Source of the DNA: Pocillopora verrucosa
Lineage: Eukaryota; Cnidaria; Anthozoa; Scleractinia; Pocilloporidae
Length of the DNA stretch: 64,000 nt
NCBI RefSeq assembly: GCF_036669915.1
Contig: NC_089317.1
Span: forward strand, 4,930,571-4,994,570
Direction: 5' to 3'
Both the position numbers and the translations under genes were made by a program. Below are positions 10,337 through 21,380 of the stretch, in pieces. Each line of letters begins with the position of its first letter. Within the stretch, counting starts at the first letter, position 1. The notes beneath the pieces were generated by a model. It did no database searches and had not been told where the DNA came from. It saw nothing but the letters and a program-made list of their open reading frames with translations.

Positions 10337-13300
10337 ATGGGGAATGTACTCGCGGCTTCACCGTCAAAACCCTCATCTCCCAGCAATGTTGCATCGATGC
10401 CGCCGCCGCCACCGCTTACGGCAGCTCCCCCTGTTGAACCAAAGCCGCAGCCGGATGAAAAACCATCCAATAGCAACCCTGGAACGTATGAAGATCTACA
10501 CAAGTCGTGTAAAGGTAGGGTAAAGATCGTCAGGCTTCGTAAAATTTCACCGGCTTCATGGCGCATTTGGATTGTCTGATTATGTAATTTATCGTAAATC
10601 TAGACTAGGCAATCTTAAAGCTTATTTATTCGTTTTTACATTCGTTTGTTTCCCGCGATTTCTATAGATTTTTCTGGGAGTTTGTGCAAGTTTGCTCTTA
10701 ATATTCCTTACTACGTGGAAATTAGCGGTCAGAATGGATTTACAATCACAGCGATCTTTACTGAATTCTGTTTCACTAAAATCGAACATACTTTGCAAAT
10801 GAGATATTTTGAAAAAATTGCTGTTTTACTCGCTCTAAACATTTAATGTTGAAGGGCATGAAGAATTTTCAGGTACACAAAAGTACATGGATTAAAAATT
10901 CCTACATAGTTTCGACAATGTCCTCACCCCACCCCCTTCCGTTCTTACCCCACCAGGAAGAGTAAGTAGAGTTCTTACTGAAACTGACCACACGAATATG
11001 TTTACAACACCACTTGATTGGCCAGTTTCAGTGGTCTCTGATTTACATTACATTCTGTGGTACCTAAACAAAAATATTACTATGGATATCAAGCTAAATG
11101 GTCAAATATACTGGATCCTCTGCCTCACCTACTATCATCTGCCACATGAAAGATTAACCCTTTAACTCCCATGAATGACAAAGACATAATTTTTCCTAAC
11201 CATATTAATTCAAAATCAAGCAGACAAGTGGTGAGAGTAGAGAAAAATATCACCTAGGGGATTTTTAGATGATCCAATACTAACGTCTCCAAAACTAACG
11301 TTATAAGAATTGTATGGCAGAATGTGAGGAGAATTTCTTATGAGATCTTGCAAATGGAAAGGTTAGATGTGATTTTTCATCAAAGAAGAAATTAGAGGGA
11401 GACACTCCCTCTACAAAATTCTTAGAAAGCTTGGTGACCAAACTTAACCCTCCACTACGAAAATCTTCCTCTTGCATAACCCTTTACTCTCGAAATCTAG
11501 ATTGAATTTCTCCTCCCTGTATGCAGTACATTTCTTATAGTTTTAGTTCTGAGAATTTTGTGATTAATCAGAATAATTTCCTTGTAGACATTTTCTTCCC
11601 CCTCACTGCATTTCATCCTGAAATTTTTCTTCATTTTGTTAGGAGCAATTATATTTTTGGTCCCTCCATTTCATAGTTTGAAATTACAGACTCATTTGAG
11701 TAACTTTGTTTTGAAAATACAACTGTACTAATGTGGTGTTGGCTTTCTTGATATCTGAACTTTCATTGTGATTTTCAGTGTGATCACAGTATTCTGAGTT
11801 TCTCAGGTTCTGTTTTGTAACTCAACAATGTCAATGATAAATCCATTGTAATTTCCAAAGTATTCACAGTATTCTTAGTTTCCCAGTTCATGTTTTTTAA
11901 CTCAACATTGTCAATGATAAATCTTTTATTGTGCTAATTTATGTTCTTTCTAATTTGAATTTTTCAGACGTCTTCCCTCAGCCATTTGAGGGCTGTAAAC
12001 TAGCTATCAATAAAGGCCTAAGCAATCACTTTCAAGTCAGCCACACCCTTCAGCTCAGTAGTATGGGACCAGGAGCATATCATTTTGGAGCCACCTATGT
12101 AGGAAATAAGCAGACAGGGCCTAATGAGGTGATGATGATGATGAAGGGCTAATAGAGAAACTTTCAATTGAGTGTTGAAAATAATCAGGGACTGTTTTTT
12201 TTTACTTTACTTTGCTCTGTGGTTGGTCCAGAAAACTTGCATCATCCTCTCAACTTATCAGATGCAAAACTAAAAACAACTGAAACCTGATCATTTGTAT
12301 TTTCCCATGCTTTAATCCTTTAACCCCTAAGAGTGACTAACATCCAATTTCTCCTTACAATATCACCACTGAATTACACATTATTGTCATGAGAATAAAG
12401 GAAATGATCACCAACTAAAGAAGCTTTTGATTGTTAGAAAAATTCTCCTTGTCAGCATCTTAGCCAATGTACAGAGAACAGTATGGAGAATATGAATACT
12501 GATGTTCAGGTGTAAAGTGTGAAACAGATTTTTCATTGGTTAATGTTTAAGGTAACCATTGTTTTGACTGTTTGGAGGGATGACTTCAGTTTTGGCTTTT
12601 TTCAACACTCAGTTGAAAACTGCTCTTAAAAATGATTTTGCTAATGTTGATTTATTTCTCTGACTTTTTTTTTTTTTTTTTTTCAATAAGTTTGGTCTGA
12701 AACCTCTGTATTTCCTTTATTGGGTAACATTGATATGGGGTATGTGCTTTCTTGGGAGTTGAGGTAGCTTTGTATCGAGCATGCTGATCTTGATGGGGGA
12801 AGGTCTGGATTAAATCCCTGGCCATAAGGTGGTTTTCCCAGGAAAGTCACTTTACTGTAATAGTGTCTCTCTCCAACCAGGTATATAAAATGGTATTGGT
12901 TAACTTTCAGGGAAGCCCTATGAAATGCTGGGGGAGGCTACCTGCTATTGGACTAGTCTACCATCCCTTGACTTTTAATTCTATGGTTAAGGAGTTTAAA
13001 TCCATACTTGAGACAAGTTACCCATCCAGCTGGAGTTAATATTAGTTTTCATTGCATGAAGCAACTAGGAGTCTTACTACTCCTCCTTCTCTCCCTGAAT
13101 AGGATGCCAGTGTGTTGCAAGGTCCCCCCCCCCCCCCAAGCATTTCAAAAAACTTCCTCAACCCTTTAAACCCTGAGAGTGACCAGTGTCTAATTTATCT
13201 GTACAGTAATACTGCTAGATCATCATGAGAATAAAGGAAATGATCGTCAACCAAAGAAGCTTTGATCTTCAAATGAATTCTCCTTGTCAGTACCACTAGA

Positions 13301-14946
13301 AACATTATGGAAAAGAGTATGGAGAATATAGATACTGATGTTAGGGTGTAAAGGGTTAAAAATTTGCCACTACTTATTTATACTCCTGGGCGGAGAAAGA
13401 CACTGTGTGAGTGAAGTGTTTGGATCAATATCAGTATCTGGGCAAATGCTTAGGGTTAGTTAGGGTTAATGTATGGTTAGGGGAGGGGTAGGTGGGCAGT
13501 TGCCCAGATACTGATATTGATCCAAGTGTGTTTCCCAAGAACAAAACACATTGACCTGACCAGGTTCAAACCTGGACCTTTCAAAATGCAGTCCAGTATA
13601 CCAGCTATCAGGCCTCAGCATTGCACATCTTGTGTTTTGACTGTTAATAAATATCTCATACTTTTCTGTTCTGTTCATAATTTTAGGCATTTCCTGTGTT
13701 GCTTGGAGACATTGACACGAACGGTAGCCTTAATGCTCAAATGATCCATCAGTTTACCAACAGACTCAGAGGAAAAATGGTGATACAGGTAATCGTTTTG
13801 AACTTTCTTTCAATTTTTTAATAGATGTTAAAAAGCCATAACACAATCGAGCTAATCTTTAGAGTTACAGTCGCCATTAAACTCCACACCTTACAAGGTA
13901 GCAATAGAATTCCAAATACCCTCACGAAATATTGGCAAAGTTTCAAAAAAGACCCTACTTTTCAGATCAAGACAGTCGTTAACTGTTTTGTTGTATTAAA
14001 GTAGCTAGTGCTTGGGAAATAAGTAGCCAGCAAAAAAGGCAGCTATTGGTGCTTCTATAGTTAAGACTTTTTCCATAAGTGGTTGTATATGATGTAATAG
14101 CAACTGTGCCTGGGAAAGGGGCTGTAAGGCGAACCCCAAACAGAGGAGCCTGCTGTAGGCTAAATTATAGACTGCGGTTAGAGGTCTTATACAGTTTAGG
14201 CAGAGGTAGATTGACTTTCAACAAAACCCTAGAGAAAACCTCGTGTACTGACCTTCTCATCTGCTACGTGTATGTATGTATAAGAAAACGGAGATCAGCA
14301 ACAATTTTTTCAGTTGGAGTGGCACTCAGAGTGTAAACAGTCACAGGTGAACAGTAATTAAATCAAAGGGACTTTTTCTTTTTTTTTTTTTGTGCAGACT
14401 CAAAAATCAGTTTGGGTTCTTGTCCAAAGTGATGCTGAATACCGTGGAGATGACTTCACCGCAAGTCTGACGGCTGGTAATGTAGATATACTCAATAGTT
14501 CTGGCATCCTTGTGGCTCATTATCTTCAACGGATGGCTCCACGTGTTGATGTAGGAGGAGAACTTCTCTACCACTATGGCTCTGGCCAGGAAGTGGCCAT
14601 GATGTCCTGCGCGGGTCGATACACAGCAGATGATTGGATCGCCTCAGCGACAGTTGGTCAAACAGGATGGCATTTAAGTTACTGGCACAAGGGCAATGAG
14701 AATGTAAAGGTTGGCGTAGAGTATGAGTATAACACAAGGGCCCGCGATAGTTCGGTTAGCGCAGGGTATCTAATTGATGTACCCAAAGCTAATTTTACAT
14801 TTCGCGGAATGCTGGATACAAATTGGACAGTGGCGGCTGTTATGGAAAAGAGACTTCCTCCATTGCCATTCACGTTTTTGTTGAGTGGTATGGTAAATCA
14901 TACCAAGAATCAAGCGCGATTTGGGTTTGGTCTAAATATAGGTTGA
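10337..14946 (+). CDS. TOMM40: TOM40, mitochondrial import pore, 4 exons
   Basis: TOM40 is the beta-barrel channel of the TOM complex in the mitochondrial outer membrane, through which nuclear-encoded precursors enter. Coding exons: 10337-10514, 11968-12128, 13687-13788 and 14398-14946, all bounded by ag/gt with matching phases (1, 0, 0), giving about 329 aa against 361 in human. The start MGNVLAAS matches the vertebrate N-terminus, followed by a Pro-rich stretch near residues 20-45 and [13 protein letters not shown]. Exon 2 has [11 protein letters not shown] and [12 protein letters not shown]; exon 3 has [16 protein letters not shown]; the single last exon holds most of the barrel ([58 protein letters not shown]) and ends FGFGLNIG before TGA. 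It is divergent from ZPR1; a MITE begins within a few bases of its stop codon. Confidence 0.96.
11156..11368. repeat. Dispersed repeat family B copy (TOMM40 intron 1)
   Basis: Starts 'aaccctttaactcccatg' with 'gtgagagtagag', 'gatgatccaatactaacg' and a decayed terminus near 'atgagatcttgc'. It lies in the first TOMM40 intron. Confidence 0.65.
11479..11690. repeat. Diverged family B copy (TOMM40 intron 1)
   Basis: Begins 'aaccctttactctcgaaat' and keeps 'gaatttctcctccctgta' and 'gagaattttgtgattaatc', with a poor right end. It is an older copy than its neighbour at 11.2 kb. Confidence 0.45.
12160..12632. mobile_element. MITE with tttcaattgagtg ends, split by a nested repeat
   Basis: The left end 'actttcaattgagtgttgaa' and right end 'caacactcagttgaaaac' are inverted repeats. 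The middle carries 'gctctgtggttggtccag' and 'cattggttaatg'. A complete family A element (12317-12520) interrupts it, so this MITE is the older insertion. It lies in TOMM40 intron 2, just 3' of exon 2. Confidence 0.65.
12317..12520 (+). repeat. Dispersed repeat family A copy, nested in MITE
   Basis: Starts 'cctttaacccctaagagtg', has 'aataaaggaaatgatcac' and 'gagaacagtatggagaat', and ends 'gttcaggtgtaaagtg'. MITE sequence continues on both sides. Confidence 0.65.
12770..13115 (+). repeat. SINE-like element in TOMM40 intron 2
   Basis: A B-box-like 'ctggattaaatccc' near 12808 is followed by a SINE-type body ('caaccaggtatataaaatgg', 'gaaatgctgggggaggc', 'ggactagtctaccatccc') that resembles a tRNA-derived SINE body widespread in marine invertebrates. 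The proposed 3' part is 'gaataggatgccagtgtg'. The family name is from memory and was not checked. Confidence 0.5.
13159..13358 (+). repeat. Dispersed repeat family A copy
   Basis: Runs from 'accctttaaaccctgagagt' to 'gttagggtgtaaagggtt', with 'aataaaggaaatgatcgt' inside. Both termini are preserved. It lies in TOMM40 intron 2. Confidence 0.65.
13421..13524. mobile_element. Hairpin MITE, copy with shortened left arm
   Basis: Same termini as the 8.3 kb copy (TGGATCAATATCAG and CTGATATTGATCCA) but the left arm lacks its C-rich segment, giving 104 bp. Flanks are 'agtgtt' on the left and 'agtgtg' on the right, a 5-of-6 match to a target duplication. It is 163 bp before TOMM40 exon 3. Confidence 0.7.
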
Positions 14947-14951
14947 CTGTT

Positions 14952-15093
14952 GAGTTCAATGTCAGTATCTGAGTAGCTCTGTGCCTACCCCTCCCTCAGC
15001 CTAACAACATTCAACTGATACCAAGTTAGGGTTAATGTGGGACAAGGGGAGGGGTAGGTGAGTTGTTGCTTGGATATCGACATTGATACAAAT
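14952..15093. mobile_element. Hairpin MITE, diverged copy in TOMM40 3' end
   Basis: Degraded copy beginning 'gagttcaatgtcagtatctg' and ending 'tatcgacattgatacaa', with 'ggggaggggtaggtgag' in the right arm. It starts within ten bases of the TOMM40 stop codon, so it must form part of the 3' UTR or its processing region. Confidence 0.7.
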
Positions 15094-16450
15094 ATTGTTG
15101 CTAAGAGCAATGAGATTTTTTGTTATTACTTTTAACGGCTTTGTGTGGATCAATCAGATTGTGGAAGCAAACTCTCTCCAGATTTGGCTTTTTCAGTGCC
15201 TACAGCACTGTCACCTTGAAGACCAGCGGGCAGGGTGTTTTTATTTTACTGGGGACTGGAGTAGGAACTGTTTATAAATGGAATGGCGCATGTATAGATG
15301 AAAGATCCGATATATGTGTGGGGCAAGACTGAAATTCATGGTTGCAAAGAACAGATCTGAATGAATTGCTTTCTGATAATCTCTGAATTTCCTTCCTTCG
15401 GTGGAAGAGTACAGCTTGATTAGAAGCTTAATAAACAGCTCTCATGTGGTCTTTCTATATTTGAATGAGGTGTCACTTTTACTGATTTCCATCGGCTCCT
15501 TTGTCCTTTATGACTGTCTGTAGACCTGTGTAGGTAAACTCTGTGAACAAGCCCACGGATACCACACGCTTCCTATGTGTTCTACTCGAAACACACGCAT
15601 GTAACATGCTGCCCTGATAGTTTCCGCTTAAGATTGCCAACAAATGAATGTGCTTAATGTCTTTGCAACATAACGCGCGAAGCGCGTGGGCCATAAATCG
15701 AGCTGAAGAAACGAGGTTCCGTAACTTACAGTACGGACCGAGAAAAACGAGGTTAGTTAGATGTTTATTGTAAGTCTTGGTTCAGATAGAAGTGGGAAAG
15801 ACTTCAATTCAAGCTGAACGGCCATCGATGATTTACGCGCGTCAAATCCTAAGTAGGGTAGTATTTTACTGGCTTCCACTAAAAACTGAACTTGGAGTCG
15901 TCAAAAGTTCAAAATATTCGTTTAATATTCATGGTTCTCAATAGTGCAAACTTACATGCAAAGAACGTTAAAGTATACAAAGCCTGCAAGAACTGTGATA
16001 AAACGTTGTGCAAGTAACTCGTTTGTCGAGTTTTTTTTTTCTAATGCCCGAAATCTGCAACGCACAACGTGTTTCTTCGTAATAATCATAAGGATAAAAA
16101 ACTTCTGATGTGTTCAAAATATATTAAAACTTACAAGAAAATATTTTAAATACTTTGGTATGATTTCGAGTTCATTGATTTGTCCAGCACTAATTTTGAT
16201 GCGAAGTTAGGAGCTTGAAAAATGAGAAGAGGAGAACGGGCAGCCTCTTCAATTTCAATTAAATACAACGTGACACTGCACGGCAAAGTTACAATGACTA
16301 ATTCAGGAAGATATTATAGAAATAGGATATATATATACTTATACCAGTCGCTGATGTTATAAATATAAACCCTTACTTACAACAAGGTGAATTTTTACAA
16401 AACTCTAGAGCTTGTTTTGGATATTTACAGGTATACAATTAATGTTCTTG
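15094..16450. other. Gap between TOMM40 and the Ig gene; no gene seen
   Basis: No supported coding region. An AATAAA is at about 15430 and could serve TOMM40. At 15670-15770 there is a segment ('ccataaatcgagctgaag', 'cttacagtacggacc') that reappears inverted and diverged at 49.65-49.76 kb, so it is a dispersed repeat. The rest is AT-rich unique-looking sequence. Confidence 0.5.
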
Positions 16451-16556
16451 GCTCTGTCTTAAGTTTATGGGCACGAATGAAGAAAATTTTTAGCTATCAC
16501 AACAAGCAAAACTTGTAAGTGCAGTTTTCTATACATTTTACACTTCAGCTTTTTGA

Positions 16557-16727
16557 AAAAATCACCGATGACAGTTACTTGCACCTCATAGCTATCATTT
16601 CCTAGTGGATTTTTAGCTGTGCAAATGTAGACTCCTTCGTCATCTTTGGTGATGTTTCTTCGCTCTAAACTTGTAGCTTCATCGTTCGTTCGATTCTGAA
16701 GCATTTGCATGCCAGGAAGTCGAAACC
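16557..16727 (-). pseudogene. Duplicated half of an Ig exon, 3' of the receptor gene
   Basis: About 170 bp are almost identical to the 3' half of the second Ig exon at 17857-18017, including the residues DEGVYICTAKNPLG, but with a changed splice donor (gtgatt instead of gtgagt). The copy lacks the first Cys and the Trp of the fold, so it cannot form a domain alone. It ends two bases before the stop codon of the receptor's last exon, where its reading frame is different. It probably lies in the 3' UTR. A collapsed or misassembled allele is an alternative. Confidence 0.75.
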
Positions 16728-16729
16728 TG

Positions 16730-19700
16730 TTAAACATTTACAGGAATCGGTACTTTGTGCGAATTATTTCCTCGGCTTGAGCGTCCACAAGTTGCACTAC
16801 GCCAGATCAAGACTACACTCCCTACGGTCGCAAGTACCAGGAGTAATAACAACGCAAAAGTGATCACTTTGTAAGCATCGTCTTCTCGACTTTCATGTTT
16901 ATCTGTGACACAAAAATGCAATTAATTCACATCGATTCATCTTTAGAGCGATAAAAGGCAGGAAACTGACTTGGTTTCAAATTTTCAAGAAGTTTATTGT
17001 TTTCTTAACCACAAAACGTCTTTACAATAGCCTGAAGTGAGGGAATAAACTTGGTTTACATATTTCTTTTTCAAGTCTTTGGGACGAAGCAGGAAAACCA
17101 AAATGAAAACCAAAATTAGGACTTTAAGAGCGCTTAACGAATTACGACCAAGAAAACGAGAAAAAAAGATACAAACTCAAAAGCAGAAACCAGAAGAAAC
17201 AAAACAAAGTGAACCAAAATCGAAAGAAATTAAAAAACAACAACAACAACGAAAATAAACAAAATTTTGAAATTGAGACGCACCCATAATAATTCTGCGA
17301 GTAGTACTTGTTGGAGTTGACACTGTTGAACTTGGGAAATCTATAAATGAACACGCACACAAAGAGAGAGATCAAATGAAGGATGTTAACTTGATTTGTA
17401 ACGCAGCATTCAATGACTGTGCTTGGCCTTTTTGCAGTACTAACATATCAAAAACACCGCACACTAACCATGTGTCAGTATATAATAATCTTGTAAATTA
17501 GATTGGAACAAGAAACTTACGGGAGCTGAATACATACAATGAGCTGTACATGTTCTATCATGAGTCCAAATAATAAACGCCACTTTTATCACGAGTAAAA
17601 CAAAAAAACAAGATTTATTTTAGTGTTTTGAGTTTTTGTTTATTCTTCTGTTTTTTTTCGTCTTGTCAATTCTTGAGGTGGCTTTTCGGTTTTTGATAAC
17701 CAGTTATTTAACCAAATTAATTTAATGAAGTAAAGTGTTGGAAAATCAACTCGCTTGCTAGAATTAAAAAGTTATCTAATGCCATTTCAATTATGACATA
17801 TACCTTTTATCTAAAAGACTATTCGTCTCAGAATTACAGAATTTTAAAAAACTCACCGATGACAGTTACTTGCACCTCATAGCTATCATTTCCTAGTGGA
17901 TTTTTAGCTGTGCAAATGTAGACTCCTTCGTCATCTTTGGTGATGTTTCTTCGCTCTAAACTTGTAGCTTCATCGTTCGTTCGATTCTGAAGCATTTGCA
18001 TGCCAGGAAGTCGAAACCAGATCACCCGGGGAGAAGGAAAACCAATTGCTTCGCAGTCTAGGTGCAGATTCATTCCTTCGACCACCAAGAATGGTTGTGG
18101 ACTTGTTATCCTAATTTTGGGCCTCTCTGACAAATATAAAACAAAGTTTTGGAAGCCTTAATCAATATGAAAAAAAAAGAAAAGATTTTTTTATCAACCT
18201 GCGTTCTACTTATTTGTCTTCTACGTGCAATTGCGAATGAAAAAAGGAAGAAAGGGATTTAGTAGTCGAAGAGTAATTTTTCATGATAAGAACTTTATGC
18301 TTATGATCAAATCCCATCCCCTAAACAAACTCGTACCTCTCGCTATTTGAATAAGAGTGGTGTTTTCTCGCACTCCCTGGTACCGAATTTGTCCAATGCA
18401 CCAGACCACCATTCCGTCATACTTTGATGATATCTTCCGTACAATCAATGTTCCATTTAAGGTAAGTTTGTACTCCTCAGGGTCATAATTAAAGACGGTT
18501 CTTTTTTCTATCCGAGCGATTATGAATCTGTCCCTATCACTTCTGCATTGTGCCATCGTCGGGCACAAATACAAACCAAGGTCCGACTGGGGCTGACCTT
18601 CCGTGTTTATTGAGCAAGGTATGTGTACGTCCCTTGCATCGTTTTTAACAACGATCTGGTTCTCTGCATCATTGATATCAGATCCTGTCGAGGGAGTGTA
18701 GAGATAACAAAGGAAATTAGCAACTGAAATTTCACCGAGAACTCTTGCGATTTCAATGGGAGAGGTCATAATTTTTCCTCGGGGGGAGGGGGGGGGGATT
18801 TTGGTTGTGTCAAAATAAAACTTACCTGATCCCCCGTAGGTCAATTTGCTACAGTAAACCTATAAACTCTGTTAGAGACGACTGATCCCCCACTATCTTC
18901 CCCATGAACACCATGTGATTCTCCTCAAAACATTCCCTTCCCCCAATGACAGGTTTCTAGAAACTGATAGAGGGCCAATTCTCTGTGGCTGGGAATCGTC
19001 TGTAGAATTTGTGTTATTTGATTAGCAAGCGATTGTTATATTTACTTTTAATGGCAATGAGGGGAAACCCCTTTCACGTAATCAGATCATCAGAAATCAA
19101 TGTGAATTACCAGAATTTGTATTTCACAGATGATCAAGAAAATCAAGAACAGGATGCTTACAAAGTGAGAGAGCTCGCGGGGTATTTAGGGAACAAATTA
19201 AGCCTGTCTATGAACCTGTATTAATCGGCACCATACTAGCAAGTGAATGCTATATTTGCTTTCAATATATAGTAATGAGGGGAAACCCCTTTCACGGGAT
19301 CAGTTCGTCACTCTTTGCCTTTGTTCGAGTATAATTTGAGAGTGCTATAAGTCTATTATTTTTTTGACTCTTAGCCTTCGGAACCCAATTTATCAGAAAC
19401 GAAGCCCAGCTATGTGGATTGGAAATAGATATATTTGCGTTAGCATTTCATAAACGCCAAAATCAGACAGCGTAACCAAGTTGACAAGGTGCAATTATGT
19501 TCCACAAGACAGTACAAATTATCTTGTATTTGAACAATGCCATCCACTCGAATAAAGAAAGAATCTTTTAATACCCTTTAAGCCAGATTAAATTTGTTGA
19601 TTTCGAAATAAGAGGCTTCAAAGCATTTCTATAGTGAAATGCCAAAATAATGGGAGATGGAAATAGCTGGTTGGCGTGAAGAAACACGAAGGATACAAAA

Positions 19701-20032
19701 TGTAGATCTTAGTATTACTGAGGGCCATTTTAGTGATTTTCCAAGTATATTAATGAACGTAGTTATTCAGAAATTGGTCCTCTTGAGTCCATGCAGAACT
19801 TTAGCTCTCTGAAATGTATCGGTTCTTCTGAAACAATTTCGAGGAATGTAAATCCCGTTGTTTATACGATTTACTTCCGCAAAATCAGTTACTATTTGTT
19901 TGACTTGAAAATGCCATTGTATTACAAAGGTGTAACTATTAGCAATTTGCCTTACTTACCTTCAGAACCGTAAGTTTCTCCTAGATGAGTGACAAACAAA
20001 AAGATACACAGCGAAAACTTCAGGATATCCAT
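16730..20032 (-). CDS. Two-Ig-domain type I membrane protein, 5 exons
   Basis: Predicted surface receptor or adhesion protein; no ortholog is recognised. Exons in transcript order: 20032-19960 (24-residue signal peptide with hydrophobic core FSLCIFLFV), 18684-18337 (V-like Ig domain, Cys in VHIPCS and MVVWCIG, plus an extra pair LCPTMAQC), 18126-17857 (I-set Ig: LHLDCEAIGFPSP, VIWF, DEGVYICTAKNPLG), 17340-17284 (18-residue Ser/Thr-rich stalk) and 16902-16730 (juxtamembrane, about 22-residue TM helix VITFALLLLLVLATVGSVVL, then about 25 cytoplasmic residues and TAA). All four introns are phase 1, the rule for exon-shuffled extracellular modules, and frames agree throughout, giving about 306 aa. 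The tail has no recognisable ITAM or ITIM. A second signal exon at 22.0 kb could also splice to it. Confidence 0.85.
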
Positions 20033-21380
20033 GTCTATGTCTCAAAAAAAGGTACAGTCGAATGAAGATTATGGTTTGTTGTTATCACGAGATTTCTATA
20101 TCATGTCCTTTATTATGACGGAAGGAAAAAAAACCCGCTTCCACTTTAACTTTCACTCTCACCTCTACATTGGAGACGTGACTGCTAGCAATATCAGCAA
20201 GGTAAAGATAAAACAAAGGGTGGAACCCAAGAGTGCTTTTATTTCCACGTGGAATGGCCCACTACAGGTTGATCGCGTAATAGAGAAAAAATGGGGGAAT
20301 CATAAACAACGACGAGAAAAAACTAAATTATATGCCATAATTTACCACTTAATGTCCCAAAACTAGCTGAAAATTTCTACTAACTTTGAGTTCGGGAGAT
20401 AAACAAGGATTAAATTTTGCATCAAAGATTATTCTAAGAACTATTTCAGTGGTTCTGCTAGAAATGATCGTTCAATATATATAAGTGGAGGATAATACAA
20501 GCAGGCCGTTGTGACTCAGTAGAGGATGATCGATCACGTTTGCTTAATAGAGAGGAACGCTGAATTTAGGTCATGTGGGAATTTCGGTATTTTGAAAACT
20601 GCTCGCTAAAAGCAGAGCGACCACATAATGCAAAGCCGCTTAATACAGGCTTAATTTGTTCCCTACATACCCCCTGGGTCCTGGAAATCGATTTTTGTTC
20701 AATAACGAAGTGGCAGAGTACTCTAAATTTCACGCTCAGGCGTGATTTAGGAGGAGGAGGGCGAAAAAGTCGGCAGTAAATTGATTGCTGTCATACGTGA
20801 TAGGGTTTTAAAATAGCCAGAGGCAGCTGTGAACTGTGCGAGGAGAATGTTCATTTAAAAAGACTTGACCTCGTCAATAAAGTCTGCCTTTGTTTGCGTA
20901 ACGAACCATTTCTCTAGTATTTCCGCTTCATTATAATGTAAAAACTTCGATATTCAGAAGATTAAGTGTGTTAGATTTTTTAATAAAATGCCCACCTTCA
21001 AATTCGGGCTTAACTTCCTCCAGTAGGTTTATAGTTACCTCGCCGACAAAACTATCACGTTGTCGGAAAAAGTTGACTTTACGCTTTTTATTCTACCATA
21101 GGTCAGTAACTTTGCCATCGCAAACCGATTTTCCTATCACACTGAAAATTATGTCAAAAGACGTCTTTATTTTTCTATTGGTTAAGGTTTGGAAAATATC
21201 GTATCAAACCTGTTGAGTTGTCAGTTCCCAGTTTTTTTCTTGATGCAGGGTATCTGCTTGCTGGAACAAAATATGGGTTGAATTGTCCATTTTGAACAGG
21301 AGTGAAGCTAAGTTTGAGCTTGTTATGATACCAACCTTGCTACTTTTCAAATGCAATTTGCTTTGTTATCATGTACGGAA
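18964..21380 (-). repeat. Segmental duplication unit A (with signal exon)
   Basis: This approximately 2.4 kb unit contains the first exon of the Ig gene (20032-19960). It is repeated with high similarity at about 44757-47045 (unit A'), and more distantly as units B (21381-23610) and B' (47046-49640). Shared marks include 'ctgggaatcgtctgt', 'gaaatgccaaaataatggg', 'gatcgatcacg' and 'gacttgacctcgtcaat'. Differences are scattered substitutions and small indels. Confidence 0.75.

Noticed and set aside
14492-14873. Minus-strand frames opposite the last TOMM40 exon
   Set aside because: Shadows of a strongly conserved coding exon.
16465-16737. Independent Ig-domain gene on the minus strand
   Set aside because: It is a partial copy of an exon without the first Cys and Trp; called a duplicated fragment instead.
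18820-18850. Possible extra exon ending TYGGSG before gtaagt
   Set aside because: It resembles the end of the signal exon, but has no ATG-led hydrophobic leader in frame upstream; the 19960 exon fits better.
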